From positions 786,001 to 850,000 of the forward strand of contig NZ_CP012024.1 in NCBI RefSeq assembly GCF_001050115.1: DNA of 64,000 nt, in the 5' to 3' direction. Under the pieces are notes generated by a model. That model did no database searches, was not told the DNA's origin, and saw only the letters and a program-made list of their open reading frames with translations. Position numbers and translations under genes: made by a program. Within the stretch, counting starts at the first letter, position 1, and every line of letters starts with the position of its first letter. Source of the stretch: Bacillus smithii. GTDB taxonomy: Bacteria > Bacillota > Bacilli > Bacillales > DSM-4216. Below, piece by piece: positions 56,555-64,000 of this stretch.

Positions 56555-57195
56555 GTGCGCCCGGCATGGGTGTAATCTATAGGGTGAAAGTCCCGAGCTG
56601 CGAAGGCAGAAGTAGCAGTTAGCTTAACGCAAGGGTGTCCGTGGTGACGCGGAATCTGAAGGAAGCTGGAGGCAAAACACCGGTCCGAGGAACACGAACC
56701 TCATATAAGGCTAGGTATGATTGAGTGAGTTTGCATAACAAAACAAAGCTCTTTCTGTCGAAGGTCATATCGAGTAAATGAGGCGGATAGATGGTGTGAA
56801 AGTGCATGTACTTACCCGGGGAGGTCTGGCGGATATGTGAAGTACTCTTCATAACCTACTTAGTGATAAGTAGCTGAACCGTCAGAAGTCAGCAGAGGTC
56901 ATAGTATTAGTTGGTCTAGAACAACTAAGAAGGACCGAACAATTAAGAGAGAATAGCCCTTGGTATTCAGTGAGTCATGATGAACACAGAAAACGTAGTA
57001 CCTCACTTGAGGGAGGAAGCGGTGAATCCCGTGGGAGACCTCTTGGAGGGTGGAGTGACCACTGGCATAAAGAGAACAGCTATTCACGGAAGTTATAAAG
57101 ACTTGCGTCAATTATCTTAATTGAACCGCCGTATACGGAACCGTACGTACGGTGGTGTGAGAGGACGGGAGTTAATCGCTCCCTCCTACTCGATT
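56555..57195 (+). mobile_element. Group IIC intron, ORF-less, copy 2
   Basis: The element is 641 bp, exactly the length of copy 1, with 5' end GTGCGCCCGGCATGGG and the same 3' end. From about base 86 to the end the two copies appear identical, with no indels (constant offset of 50005). In the first 85 bases they differ at about 20 positions; helix positions change together, for example AACC/GGTT in copy 1 versus GCTGC/GCAGT in copy 2. It lacks a maturase gene. It follows the operon terminator, as expected of class C. Promoter activity for pabB, 140 bp downstream, would have to lie within or after the intron. Confidence 0.87.
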
Positions 57196-57335
57196 CCATG
57201 AGAAAATAAGATTCTTTCTTAAATCATGATGAGCCTTTTTTCAATGGTTATCCTATTTGCATGTATAATAAATGGAACAAGGGCTCTTTTTATGTGAAAG
57301 AGCCGAATGCCAAACAGAAAGAAGGTTGCAAACGA

Positions 57336-58736
57336 ATGAAATTGTTTTATGACATGATCCCTTATTCAAAGGAACGGTTTTTTCGGAAATTTTGCCAATT
57401 AGTAAAGGGAAAGTCGCATTATGCTTTGCTGGAAAGTGGACGATCCGGCCGATACAGCATCGCTGGAATTGAACCTTTTGCCGTGATTGAAGGGCAACAA
57501 AATGGGATTCAGGTGACAATGAATGGCCGCGATAAATGGATGGAAGGTCAACCGCTTCGAATGATTGAACAATGGCTGCGGCCTTATAAACTGGATCCGG
57601 CTCCGGGACTGCCTGAATTTCAAGGCGGATTAATAGGCTTTATAAGCTATGATTATGCCCGCCTTATTGAAAAATTGCCCCATTTAGCGCAAGATGATCT
57701 GGGCCTTCCGCTTCTATATTTTTATTTTTTTCGAGAATGGGTCGTTTTTGATCATGAAACGAATTGTCTGTGGGTGATGACATTAGCTGAATCTGAGGAT
57801 AGTCGATATGGTTTGGATACGTGGAAGGAAATGTGGCAATCCGAACTGAAGGAAAGCGAAGAGATCGAATCTCCTGTTCCTGCTATTTCGGGAAAAGATC
57901 TTGAAGTGTCGCTGTCGGAAAAAGAATTTATTCATGCAGTGGAAAAAATTCAAGAATATATTGCCAGCGGGGATGTCTTTCAAGTCAATTTGTCCGTTCG
58001 CCAAGCGAAAACGCTGCATGTCCCGGCTCTTGAAGTGTACAAAACATTACGCAGCATCAATCCTTCTCCGTATATGGGATATATACACTCCAACGATTTT
58101 CAAATAGTATGCGGATCTCCGGAGTTGTTGGTGAAAAAGACCGGACAAAGGGTAAAAACGCGTCCGATTGCCGGCACCCGTTCTCGAGGAAAGAGCGAGG
58201 AGGAAGATCAGATTTTGGCGAATGAATTGCTCGGAAACGTGAAGGAACGAGCGGAACATGTCATGCTGGTGGACTTGGAACGAAACGATTTAGGACGGGT
58301 ATGTCAGTACGGCACTGTTCGGGTCAATGAATTGATGACGATCGAAAAATATTCCCATGTCATGCATCTAGTATCTGAAGTCGAAGGGATATTGGCAGAA
58401 GAAAAAAATGCTTTTGACGTGATTGATGCCGTTTTTCCGGGAGGGACGATCACAGGTGCACCGAAAGTTCGGACGATGGAAATTATAGAAGAATTGGAGA
58501 ATGTTCGCCGAGGAGTTTATACAGGATCGATCGGCTGGATCGGGTTGAATGGCGATATGGATCTTAATATTGTGATCCGGACAATGATTGCCAAAAATGG
58601 AAAAGCCTATGTGCAGGCTGGGGCAGGTATTGTTCTGGATTCCCGACCTCAATATGAATACAAAGAATCATTGAAAAAAGCGGCGGCACTATGGAAGGCA
58701 AAAGAAATGGCAGAAAAAAAGGAGGCGCTCACATGA
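57336..58736 (+). CDS. pabB: Aminodeoxychorismate synthase component I
   Basis: This 466-residue chorismate-binding enzyme starts at ATG 57336 with GAAAGAAGG upstream. Signatures are [43 protein letters not shown] and [21 protein letters not shown]. The TrpE relative has similar motifs, but coupling to pabA and pabC by ATGA overlaps decides for the folate enzyme. It makes 4-amino-4-deoxychorismate from chorismate and ammonia supplied by PabA. Confidence 0.92.
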   Translation: MKLFYDMIPYSKERFFRKFCQLVKGKSHYALLESGRSGRYSIAGIEPFAVIEGQQNGIQVTMNGRDKWMEGQPLRMIEQWLRPYKLDPAPGLPEFQGGLIGFISYDYARLIEKLPHLAQDDLGLPLLYFYFFREWVVFDHETNCLWVMTLAESEDSRYGLDTWKEMWQSELKESEEIESPVPAISGKDLEVSLSEKEFIHAVEKIQEYIASGDVFQVNLSVRQAKTLHVPALEVYKTLRSINPSPYMGYIHSNDFQIVCGSPELLVKKTGQRVKTRPIAGTRSRGKSEEEDQILANELLGNVKERAEHVMLVDLERNDLGRVCQYGTVRVNELMTIEKYSHVMHLVSEVEGILAEEKNAFDVIDAVFPGGTITGAPKVRTMEIIEELENVRRGVYTGSIGWIGLNGDMDLNIVIRTMIAKNGKAYVQAGAGIVLDSRPQYEYKESLKKAAALWKAKEMAEKKEALT

Positions 58737-59332
58737 TTTTAATGATCGATAATTATGATTCCTTTACTTATAATCTCGTTCAATACATAGGGGAGTTAGG
58801 AGAAGAGATCATTGTAAAAAGAAACGATTGTCTCTCGATTCGCGATATAGAAAACCTTTCTCCTGATTTTTTAATGATTTCACCTGGGCCCTGCACGCCA
58901 AATGAAGCGGGGATAAGTTTGGAGGCTATCCGCTATTTTGCAGGCCGTATTCCCATTTTTGGAGTTTGTCTCGGCCATCAAGCGATAGCGCAGGCTTTTG
59001 GCGGAAACATTATTCGGGCCGAAAAACAAATGCACGGAAAAACATCTGCCATTTTTCACGACGGCCGCACCATCTTTCGCGATGTTCCTAATCCGTTTCG
59101 AGCCACTAGATACCATTCGCTTATAGTGGATAAAGACTCTCTTCCGCACTGTTTTGAAATCTCGGCTTGGACGGAGGAAGGGGAGATTATGGCGATACGT
59201 CATCGATCCTATTCCATAGAAGGTGTCCAATTTCATCCAGAATCGATTTTAACGGAATTCGGTAAGCAGCTTCTGTCCAATTTTTTCAATACTTATCGGA
59301 AGCAGGATGCGAACGGGGGACTGACAAGATGA
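58733..59332 (+). CDS. pabA: Glutamine amidotransferase, aminodeoxychorismate/anthranilate synthase component II
   Basis: This 199-residue class I glutaminase starts at ATG 58733 after AAAGGAGG and overlaps pabB by ATGA. The nucleophile Cys79 is in [15 protein letters not shown] and the His/Glu pair in [24 protein letters not shown] is also diagnostic. It delivers ammonia to PabB. In bacilli this protein often also serves TrpE, so it may be shared with tryptophan synthesis. Confidence 0.93.
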   Translation: MILMIDNYDSFTYNLVQYIGELGEEIIVKRNDCLSIRDIENLSPDFLMISPGPCTPNEAGISLEAIRYFAGRIPIFGVCLGHQAIAQAFGGNIIRAEKQMHGKTSAIFHDGRTIFRDVPNPFRATRYHSLIVDKDSLPHCFEISAWTEEGEIMAIRHRSYSIEGVQFHPESILTEFGKQLLSNFFNTYRKQDANGGLTR

Positions 59333-60192
59333 TCGTCTATCTCAATGGTCAGTTTATAGAAAAAGAAAAAGCGATGATCTCGCCGTTTGATCATGGATAT
59401 TTATATGGTCTCGGCGTTTTTGAGACCATTCCTACATATTCTGGTCATCCTTTTCTTTTAGATGACCATCTTGAACGCCTTAATGAAGGATTAAAAGAAT
59501 TGCGTATTCGTGCATCGATTACGAGGAAAAAAGCGTTGGACATTATTCAGGAACTTTGCCGACGCAATGGGCTGCCGGATTCGTCGGTGCGTTTGAATGT
59601 TTCGGCGGGACTCGGAGAGATGGGAATGCAAATCGAACCATATCATCGACCGACTATTTTCGTTTTCCAGCGGCCCTTCAAGCGTCTCCATGCCATGAAA
59701 GAAAAAGAAGCAGTCTTATTAACATTGCCGAGAAACACGCCGGAAACGGGAAAACGATTAAAATCTCACCACTTTCTGAATAATGTGGCCGCAAAATGGG
59801 AAATGGGAAGCAATGGAGAACAAGAAGGCATTTTTTTGACGAAAGAAGGGCATTTAGCGGAAGGCATTGTATCCAATTTTTTTTGGGTAAAAGAGGGAAC
59901 GATTTTTACTCCTTGTTTACAAACAGGAATTTTAGATGGCGTCACGAGACGATTCATTATGAAATTGGCAGAGCGACTTCATATTCCGGTGCAAGAGGGA
60001 TATTTTTTTCCAGAAGAATTGGATCATGCAGAAGAAATCTTTTTAACCAATTCCATTATTGAAATTGCTCCAGTTCGAAAAATGGGAGATCGCTTTTATC
60101 CGGGAATCCGAGGAAAATACGTGCGTACACTTTGGGAGGAATATCAGCGTTATTGCTCTTATTTATGGTCAGCAAAAGCATTGTCCGTTTAA
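59329..60192 (+). CDS. pabC: Aminodeoxychorismate lyase
   Basis: This 287-residue fold-type IV PLP enzyme overlaps pabA by [21 protein letters not shown] is the N-terminal signature, the PLP lysine lies in [16 protein letters not shown], and [13 protein letters not shown] and [12 protein letters not shown] follow. It converts aminodeoxychorismate to 4-aminobenzoate and pyruvate. In B. subtilis folP, folB and folK follow pabC; here the operon ends and fumC follows instead. Confidence 0.92.
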   Translation: MIVYLNGQFIEKEKAMISPFDHGYLYGLGVFETIPTYSGHPFLLDDHLERLNEGLKELRIRASITRKKALDIIQELCRRNGLPDSSVRLNVSAGLGEMGMQIEPYHRPTIFVFQRPFKRLHAMKEKEAVLLTLPRNTPETGKRLKSHHFLNNVAAKWEMGSNGEQEGIFLTKEGHLAEGIVSNFFWVKEGTIFTPCLQTGILDGVTRRFIMKLAERLHIPVQEGYFFPEELDHAEEIFLTNSIIEIAPVRKMGDRFYPGIRGKYVRTLWEEYQRYCSYLWSAKALSV

Positions 60193-60361
60193 GTAGTGAA
60201 TAATCTTTTTCGACATTTGAACACAAGGCTAGGGGAAAGAAAGATCGGGCTTTGGAAGCTGTGTTTAAGAATAGCGTATCTTGAAAGATCTGATAGAAAA
60301 TTTGCAATTGCATAAAGGGAGCCAAAAACAGAATTTGATGAAATTTTTTAAAACCAAAAAA

Positions 60362-60391
60362 TTGACAGAATTCTTATGATATGACTATGAT
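60362..60391 (+). promoter_or_regulatory. Sigma-A promoter of fumC
   Basis: TTGACA (60362-60367), an 18-bp spacer and TATGAT (60386-60391) lie 50 bp before the fumC start codon. Both hexamers are near consensus. Confidence 0.75.
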
Positions 60392-60440
60392 AAAAATGGT
60401 TTAACAGTTAAAAAGAACGGTCATGTTAGGAGGATGGGAA

Positions 60441-61814
60441 ATGGAGTATCGTATTGAAAAGGACACCCTTGGCGAAGTGAAGGTTCCGAAAGACAAATAT
60501 TGGGGTGCGCAAACAGAAAGAAGTCGAAATAACTTTAAAATTAGTATAGAAAAAATGCCTCTTGATCTCATTTATGCTTATGCTCATTTAAAGAAAGCAG
60601 CGGCTGTTGTGAATCATGAGTTAGGAAAATTAAGCGCTGCCAAAAAAGAAGCTATTGTGCAAGTATGCGATGAGATTTTAGAAGGAAAATGGGATGAACA
60701 TTTTCCGTTGTCTGTTTGGCAAACAGGAAGCGGCACTCAGACGAACATGAATGTCAATGAAGTTATTTCTCATCGCGGGAATGAACTGTTGCATAATGAA
60801 GAAACGATTCATCCAAACGACGATGTCAACATGTCTCAAAGTTCAAATGACACATTTCCTACAGCTATGCATATTGCCGTGTACAATGCCTTTCAAAAAC
60901 GGCTTGTCCCTGCGTTGCAGCAATTAAAGGCCACACTGAAAGACAAAGAAGTTCAATACATGAAATTGATTAAAATCGGAAGAACTCACTTACAGGATGC
61001 TACACCATTAACGCTTGGGCAAGAAATTTCAGGTTGGCGGACCATGTTGGAGCGGACGGAACAAATGCTGAAAGATTCCAGTGCCTACATTCTAAATCTG
61101 GCTATTGGGGGAACCGCAGTTGGAACAGGAATCAACGCAGACCCCACATTTGGCCCCAAAGTGGCAAAAGAACTGGAGAAACAGACAGGATATCCGTTCC
61201 GATCTTCTGATAATAAATTTCATGCTTTGACAAGCCATGATGAAATCGTTCACTTCCACGGTGCATTGAAAGCGTTGGCGGCGGATTTAATGAAGATCGC
61301 CAATGATATTCGGTGGCTTGCAAGCGGGCCGAGAAGCGGACTGGGAGAATTGACGATCCCGGCTAATGAACCGGGAAGTTCTATTATGCCAGGAAAGGTA
61401 AACCCTACTCAATGCGAAGCAATTACCATGATAGCGGCACAAGTTTTTGGCAATGATGCTACAATTGGATTTGCCGCCAGTCAGGGAAATTTTGAATTAA
61501 ATGTCTTTAAACCGGTTATTATATATAATGTTCTCCAATCCATCCGCTTATTGGCAGACGGAATGGTTTCTTTTGAAGAGAAATGTGTCCGTGGTATAGA
61601 AGCCAATCAAGAAGTGATCGATAAATTAATGAATCAATCTTTAATGTTGGTCACGGCCTTAAACCCATATATCGGTTATGAAAAAGCAGCCGAAATTGCA
61701 AAATTGGCGTTTAAAGAGGGGACGACATTAAAAGAAGCCGCATTAAAAACTGGATATGTAACAGAAGAACAATTTGATGAATGGGTGGACCCATCCAGAA
61801 TGATTCATTTGTAG
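60441..61814 (+). CDS. fumC: Fumarate hydratase, class II
   Basis: This 457-residue protein starts at ATG 60441 after TAGGAGGA. The superfamily signature [13 protein letters not shown] is present, with [31 protein letters not shown] and [13 protein letters not shown] as substrate-site motifs. It interconverts fumarate and malate in the citric acid cycle and needs no iron-sulfur cluster. Aspartase is the nearest relative; [12 protein letters not shown] and the C-terminal [15 protein letters not shown] favour fumarase. It has its own promoter and is a single-gene unit. Confidence 0.94.
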   Translation: MEYRIEKDTLGEVKVPKDKYWGAQTERSRNNFKISIEKMPLDLIYAYAHLKKAAAVVNHELGKLSAAKKEAIVQVCDEILEGKWDEHFPLSVWQTGSGTQTNMNVNEVISHRGNELLHNEETIHPNDDVNMSQSSNDTFPTAMHIAVYNAFQKRLVPALQQLKATLKDKEVQYMKLIKIGRTHLQDATPLTLGQEISGWRTMLERTEQMLKDSSAYILNLAIGGTAVGTGINADPTFGPKVAKELEKQTGYPFRSSDNKFHALTSHDEIVHFHGALKALAADLMKIANDIRWLASGPRSGLGELTIPANEPGSSIMPGKVNPTQCEAITMIAAQVFGNDATIGFAASQGNFELNVFKPVIIYNVLQSIRLLADGMVSFEEKCVRGIEANQEVIDKLMNQSLMLVTALNPYIGYEKAAEIAKLAFKEGTTLKEAALKTGYVTEEQFDEWVDPSRMIHL

Positions 61815-61909
61815 GCGAAATCCTTAAGCTAGTTATGTTCTTTTTTTGAAAGAAGGTCTATGATTTAGTGAAAGGTTACTTAGTTGACTTTAATCGTTAA
61901 TGGAAGAAG

Positions 61910-61936
61910 GAGAGGCATCAGAAAAGATGCCTCTCC
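61910..61936 (-). terminator. Terminator hairpin after the SASP gene
   Basis: Arms GAGAGGCATC and GATGCCTCTC around six bases lie 20 bp after the SASP stop codon on the minus strand. The T-run on the minus side is interrupted. Confidence 0.65.
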
Positions 61937-61955
61937 ACAGCCATATCCTATTCAG

Positions 61956-62174
61956 TTATTGTTGTTGACCTTGGTAACCGCTGATTTGTTGTTGAGCTAA
62001 AGAAACCAAACGTTTTGTAATTTCTCCCCCTACAGAACCGTTAGCGCGGGAAGTCGTATCTGCTCCAAGATTGACTCCAAATTCTTGAGCGATTTCGTAT
62101 TTCATTTGGTCGATAGCTTGTTGAGCGCCTGCTACTACTAATTGGTTGCTGCTATTGCTTCTATTTGTTGCCAT
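61956..62174 (-). CDS. Alpha/beta-type small acid-soluble spore protein
   Basis: This 72-residue protein has both SASP signatures: [15 protein letters not shown], containing the germination-protease cleavage region, and [20 protein letters not shown]. The Gln-rich ends ([28 protein letters not shown]) are typical. It saturates spore DNA and protects it from UV and heat; during germination it is degraded for amino acids. AAGGAGATG precedes the ATG. A sigma-G promoter is expected upstream but was not assigned. Confidence 0.95.
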   Translation of the reverse strand: MATNRSNSSNQLVVAGAQQAIDQMKYEIAQEFGVNLGADTTSRANGSVGGEITKRLVSLAQQQISGYQGQQQ

Positions 62175-62479
62175 TTTAAGTTCATCTCCTTATTGTATTT
62201 TTTGGGTTAGGTTGGAATTGCACCAGACTAAAGGAATCAATTTTCCTTTTCCGCTTGGCTAACCCGAGATGTTGTGAATGAATGTTATGATTGGCTGGCT
62301 GTACTAGTATTATGTTTCGGTTTTTTTGTATTATTCGAAGATCGGCAAGGTAGTTATTTCCTTTTATAAAGGAGAAACCCGCTTCTTTATCAAAACGTGC
62401 CGACTCCTGAAACGAAGATCCCTCCTGCAATAGAGTTGCCGACGACTCGTCTATTGCGGCGGGATCTTCTTTGTTAAAA
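62175..62479. other. Intergenic region with a long inverted repeat
   Basis: No supported gene. An imperfect inverted repeat with arms GAAGATCCCTCCTGCAATAG and CTATTGCGGCGGGATCTTC (62415-62468) lies after the small minus-strand gene and probably ends its transcript. Confidence 0.5.
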
Positions 62480-62668
62480 TTATTGGTTCGGAGGATCTTC
62501 TTCTACGAATGGATGGGCTTCTTCGATATTCGCCCTATTTCCATGCAAATGAACCGATCCTCCGGAAAGCCCTTCATTTATCATGCGATCCACATCCAAA
62601 AATAATTCATCTTTTCCTTCAAAGTTGGTGTCCGGCAAAAAGGATGCTTCCTGTTTTTTTATTCCCAT
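62480..62668 (-). CDS. Small protein of unknown function
   Basis: This 62-residue protein starts at ATG 62668 (MGIKKQEASFLPDTN), with AAGGAGGAG at proper spacing; the longer frame has no site. It is hydrophilic with an acidic C-terminus (EEAHPFVEEDPPNQ) and a conserved-looking centre DVDRMINEGLSGGSVHLHGNRANI. It has no membrane helix. Its place between a SASP gene and a coat-associated gene suggests a sporulation protein, but I recognise no family and cannot assign a function. Confidence 0.65.
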   Translation of the reverse strand: MGIKKQEASFLPDTNFEGKDELFLDVDRMINEGLSGGSVHLHGNRANIEEAHPFVEEDPPNQ

Positions 62669-62885
62669 TTTCATCTCCTCCTTAGTTTTTATTTTGCCGA
62701 AGAAGGAGGAAGAGTATTCTTTTTGGCTGGACAAAACCTGTTTTTTCGGTATTGTTTCGCGATTGATCAGCTGTTGGCTGTAGTGATCTATAGATGCGCA
62801 GAAAACAGAAATAAGGCACTTTTCGACAGATAAAGTGCGTTAATAAATGGGAAAAGCGTTTTTTTTATTGAGGGGAAAACTCCAA

Positions 62886-64000
62886 TCATCCTTTTGTGCC
62901 TTCAAAATTTGTTTTTTCGAAAAATAATTGCGTTAAATGTTCTAATCGTTTCTTTTCAATTTCAATTTCGTCAAAACTCATTGGCTTTGCATTGACTTCA
63001 AATAATACTAATTCTCCTGTCTTTTTCTTGCCGATATCCATTGAGAATTCCCCGAAAAAATCAAACTCTTTAGAAAGTTGATGGCCGCAGGCGTTGGCCA
63101 GATCTGAAATTTGTTTTTCCAATGCCGGGGAGGCAAGATGTTGAAAGGGTATTCGTTTTCCGCCGTTTGTCGTATGTGTGGTAATCTGCTGTTTGGTTGA
63201 TACTCTGACTCCGATACCAGTAACGATGTAGTTTTTGTTTTGATAGTGAACAAGAACGCGAAAATCGTATTTATTTCCATTTATTTTTTCTGTTTCCACC
63301 GCTTCTTGAAGAATATATTGTCCTGTCCATTCCTCTTTTCTGTCAGCATAGCACGATTCAATGGAAGGATATTGACGTTTTTGATGTACATTTTGGCAAG
63401 TGACGGCTCCGTTTTCCTCAAATATTAACAAATCAATTCCATTTCCTTGAGAAAGGGATCGATGTTTTGCGTACAACCGTTTTTTTTCTGACAAAAAGGA
63501 ATGAAACGAGTCCAAATTTTGAAAGGGACGGGTTTCTGGTAAATAGTCGGATAAAAATTTATCTTTCTTAAAGGCCTGGTATACTTCCCATTTATTAAGA
63601 TAAGAAGGATTAAAAAAAGGAATGCCTTTATTTCCCAGAATGCGAACGAAATTTTGAAAGGAGCGACTTTTTTCTTTTGCTCTGCTCGGCATTCGATTGT
63701 AGACTAAATCGGGAAAGGGGAACCTGGCATCGAGCCAAGTTTCTGATTCTATGTGATAAATGGAGCCGTCGATAAAATCGTCGTTAATTCCGTCAAGGCA
63801 AAAAATATAAGAAAGCCCCCCTTTTGCCTGCAGTGCCATTTGTATGTTTTTAAAAAGCGGAATGTTTCCATAATAAGAGTCGTCCGCTGCACAACCGGTT
63901 AAAATTCCAACCAATGGCCCGATTTTTCCTTTTTTTGGAGTAACGGTAAACTCTTTTTCCGTTTTATGGCCATTTTTAAGAGGATGCAACTCGTCGGAAC
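62886..64000 (-). CDS. yheC: YheC/YheD-type coat-associated ATP-grasp protein, possibly partial
   Basis: At least 367 residues are encoded, and the frame stays open to the right edge, so the start may lie outside; a TTG at 63989 is the first internal candidate. GPLVGILTG at the N-terminus, DLVYNRMPSRAKEKS, and the ATP-grasp core (YAKHRSLSQGNGID, YDFRVLVHYQNKNYIVTGIGVRVS, FGEFSMDIG, LVLFEVNAKPMSFDE) mark the YheC/YheD family of endospore coat-associated proteins. The family normally has about 360-450 residues. The catalysed ligation is unknown. The usual paralogous neighbour would be to the right of this window. Confidence 0.82.
   Translation of the reverse strand, partial: SDELHPLKNGHKTEKEFTVTPKKGKIGPLVGILTGCAADDSYYGNIPLFKNIQMALQAKGGLSYIFCLDGINDDFIDGSIYHIESETWLDARFPFPDLVYNRMPSRAKEKSRSFQNFVRILGNKGIPFFNPSYLNKWEVYQAFKKDKFLSDYLPETRPFQNLDSFHSFLSEKKRLYAKHRSLSQGNGIDLLIFEENGAVTCQNVHQKRQYPSIESCYADRKEEWTGQYILQEAVETEKINGNKYDFRVLVHYQNKNYIVTGIGVRVSTKQQITTHTTNGGKRIPFQHLASPALEKQISDLANACGHQLSKEFDFFGEFSMDIGKKKTGELVLFEVNAKPMSFDEIEIEKKRLEHLTQLFFEKTNFEGTKG

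Overview
The window is chromosomal DNA of an endospore-forming member of the Bacillaceae (Firmicutes). Evidence for this is the set of sporulation genes (yhbH, yhdB-spoVR, a SpoVAD paralogue, DUF1657 proteins, a 2Duf-type protein, an alpha/beta SASP, a YheC-type coat protein), AGGAGG-type ribosome binding sites, TTG/GTG starts, a T-box leader and CcpA-type cre sites. A GsI-IIC-like group II intron, Bacillus/Geobacillus-type insertion sequences and the 2Duf spore heat-resistance module make a thermotolerant genus plausible, but this is a guess; the species cannot be fixed from the sequence alone. || Layout. 1-4.8 kb: a truncated gene for a 50-residue tandem-repeat protein, a small beta-rich protein, and three genes that look like surface (perhaps spore-surface) glycan modification. 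5.2-7.4 kb: yhbH, its terminator, an ORF-less group IIC intron placed just after that terminator, and a decayed copy of the 3' end of yhbH. 7.9-10.2 kb: ydbS/ydbT bPH2 membrane proteins and a small membrane protein. 10.9-13.7 kb: reduced spoVA2mob-like spore-resistance locus (DUF1657, SpoVAD, DUF1657, 2Duf). 14.4-21 kb: dtpT, an IS4-family element, a purine permease with what looks like a gutted purine riboswitch, pit and its DUF47 partner. 21.2-26.5 kb: glyoxal/aldo-keto reductase, RluA-type pseudouridine synthase, bdbC-thioredoxin pair, yhdB and spoVR. 26.7-30.1 kb: fetAB-type exporter, a RAYT transposase flanked by REP palindromes, and a broken MFS gene. 30.4-39.2 kb: two IclR regulators facing a catechol meta-cleavage lower pathway (2-hydroxymuconic semialdehyde to pyruvate and acetyl-CoA) whose first gene is clipped at its 3' end by an IS1380-type element. 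39.5-44.7 kb: arylamine N-acetyltransferase, tatA, modAB, a class A penicillin-binding protein. 45.3-56.5 kb: ilvE-ilvD-[T-box]-ilvB-ilvN-ilvC-leuABCD. 56.5-57.2 kb: second group IIC intron, again directly after the operon terminator. 57.3-61.8 kb: pabB-pabA-pabC and fumC. 62-64 kb: SASP, a small unknown protein and a partial YheC-like gene. || How the parts fit. The ilv-leu block is a complete branched-chain amino-acid pathway with CcpA-type control at the promoter and leucine-type T-box control inside. The lower meta pathway is complete from the semialdehyde onward but lacks the ring-cleaving dioxygenase, has a dead transporter beside it and carries an IS in its first gene, so it may be in decay. 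Mobile elements are frequent for 64 kb: two group II introns, IS4, IS1380 and RAYT/REP.
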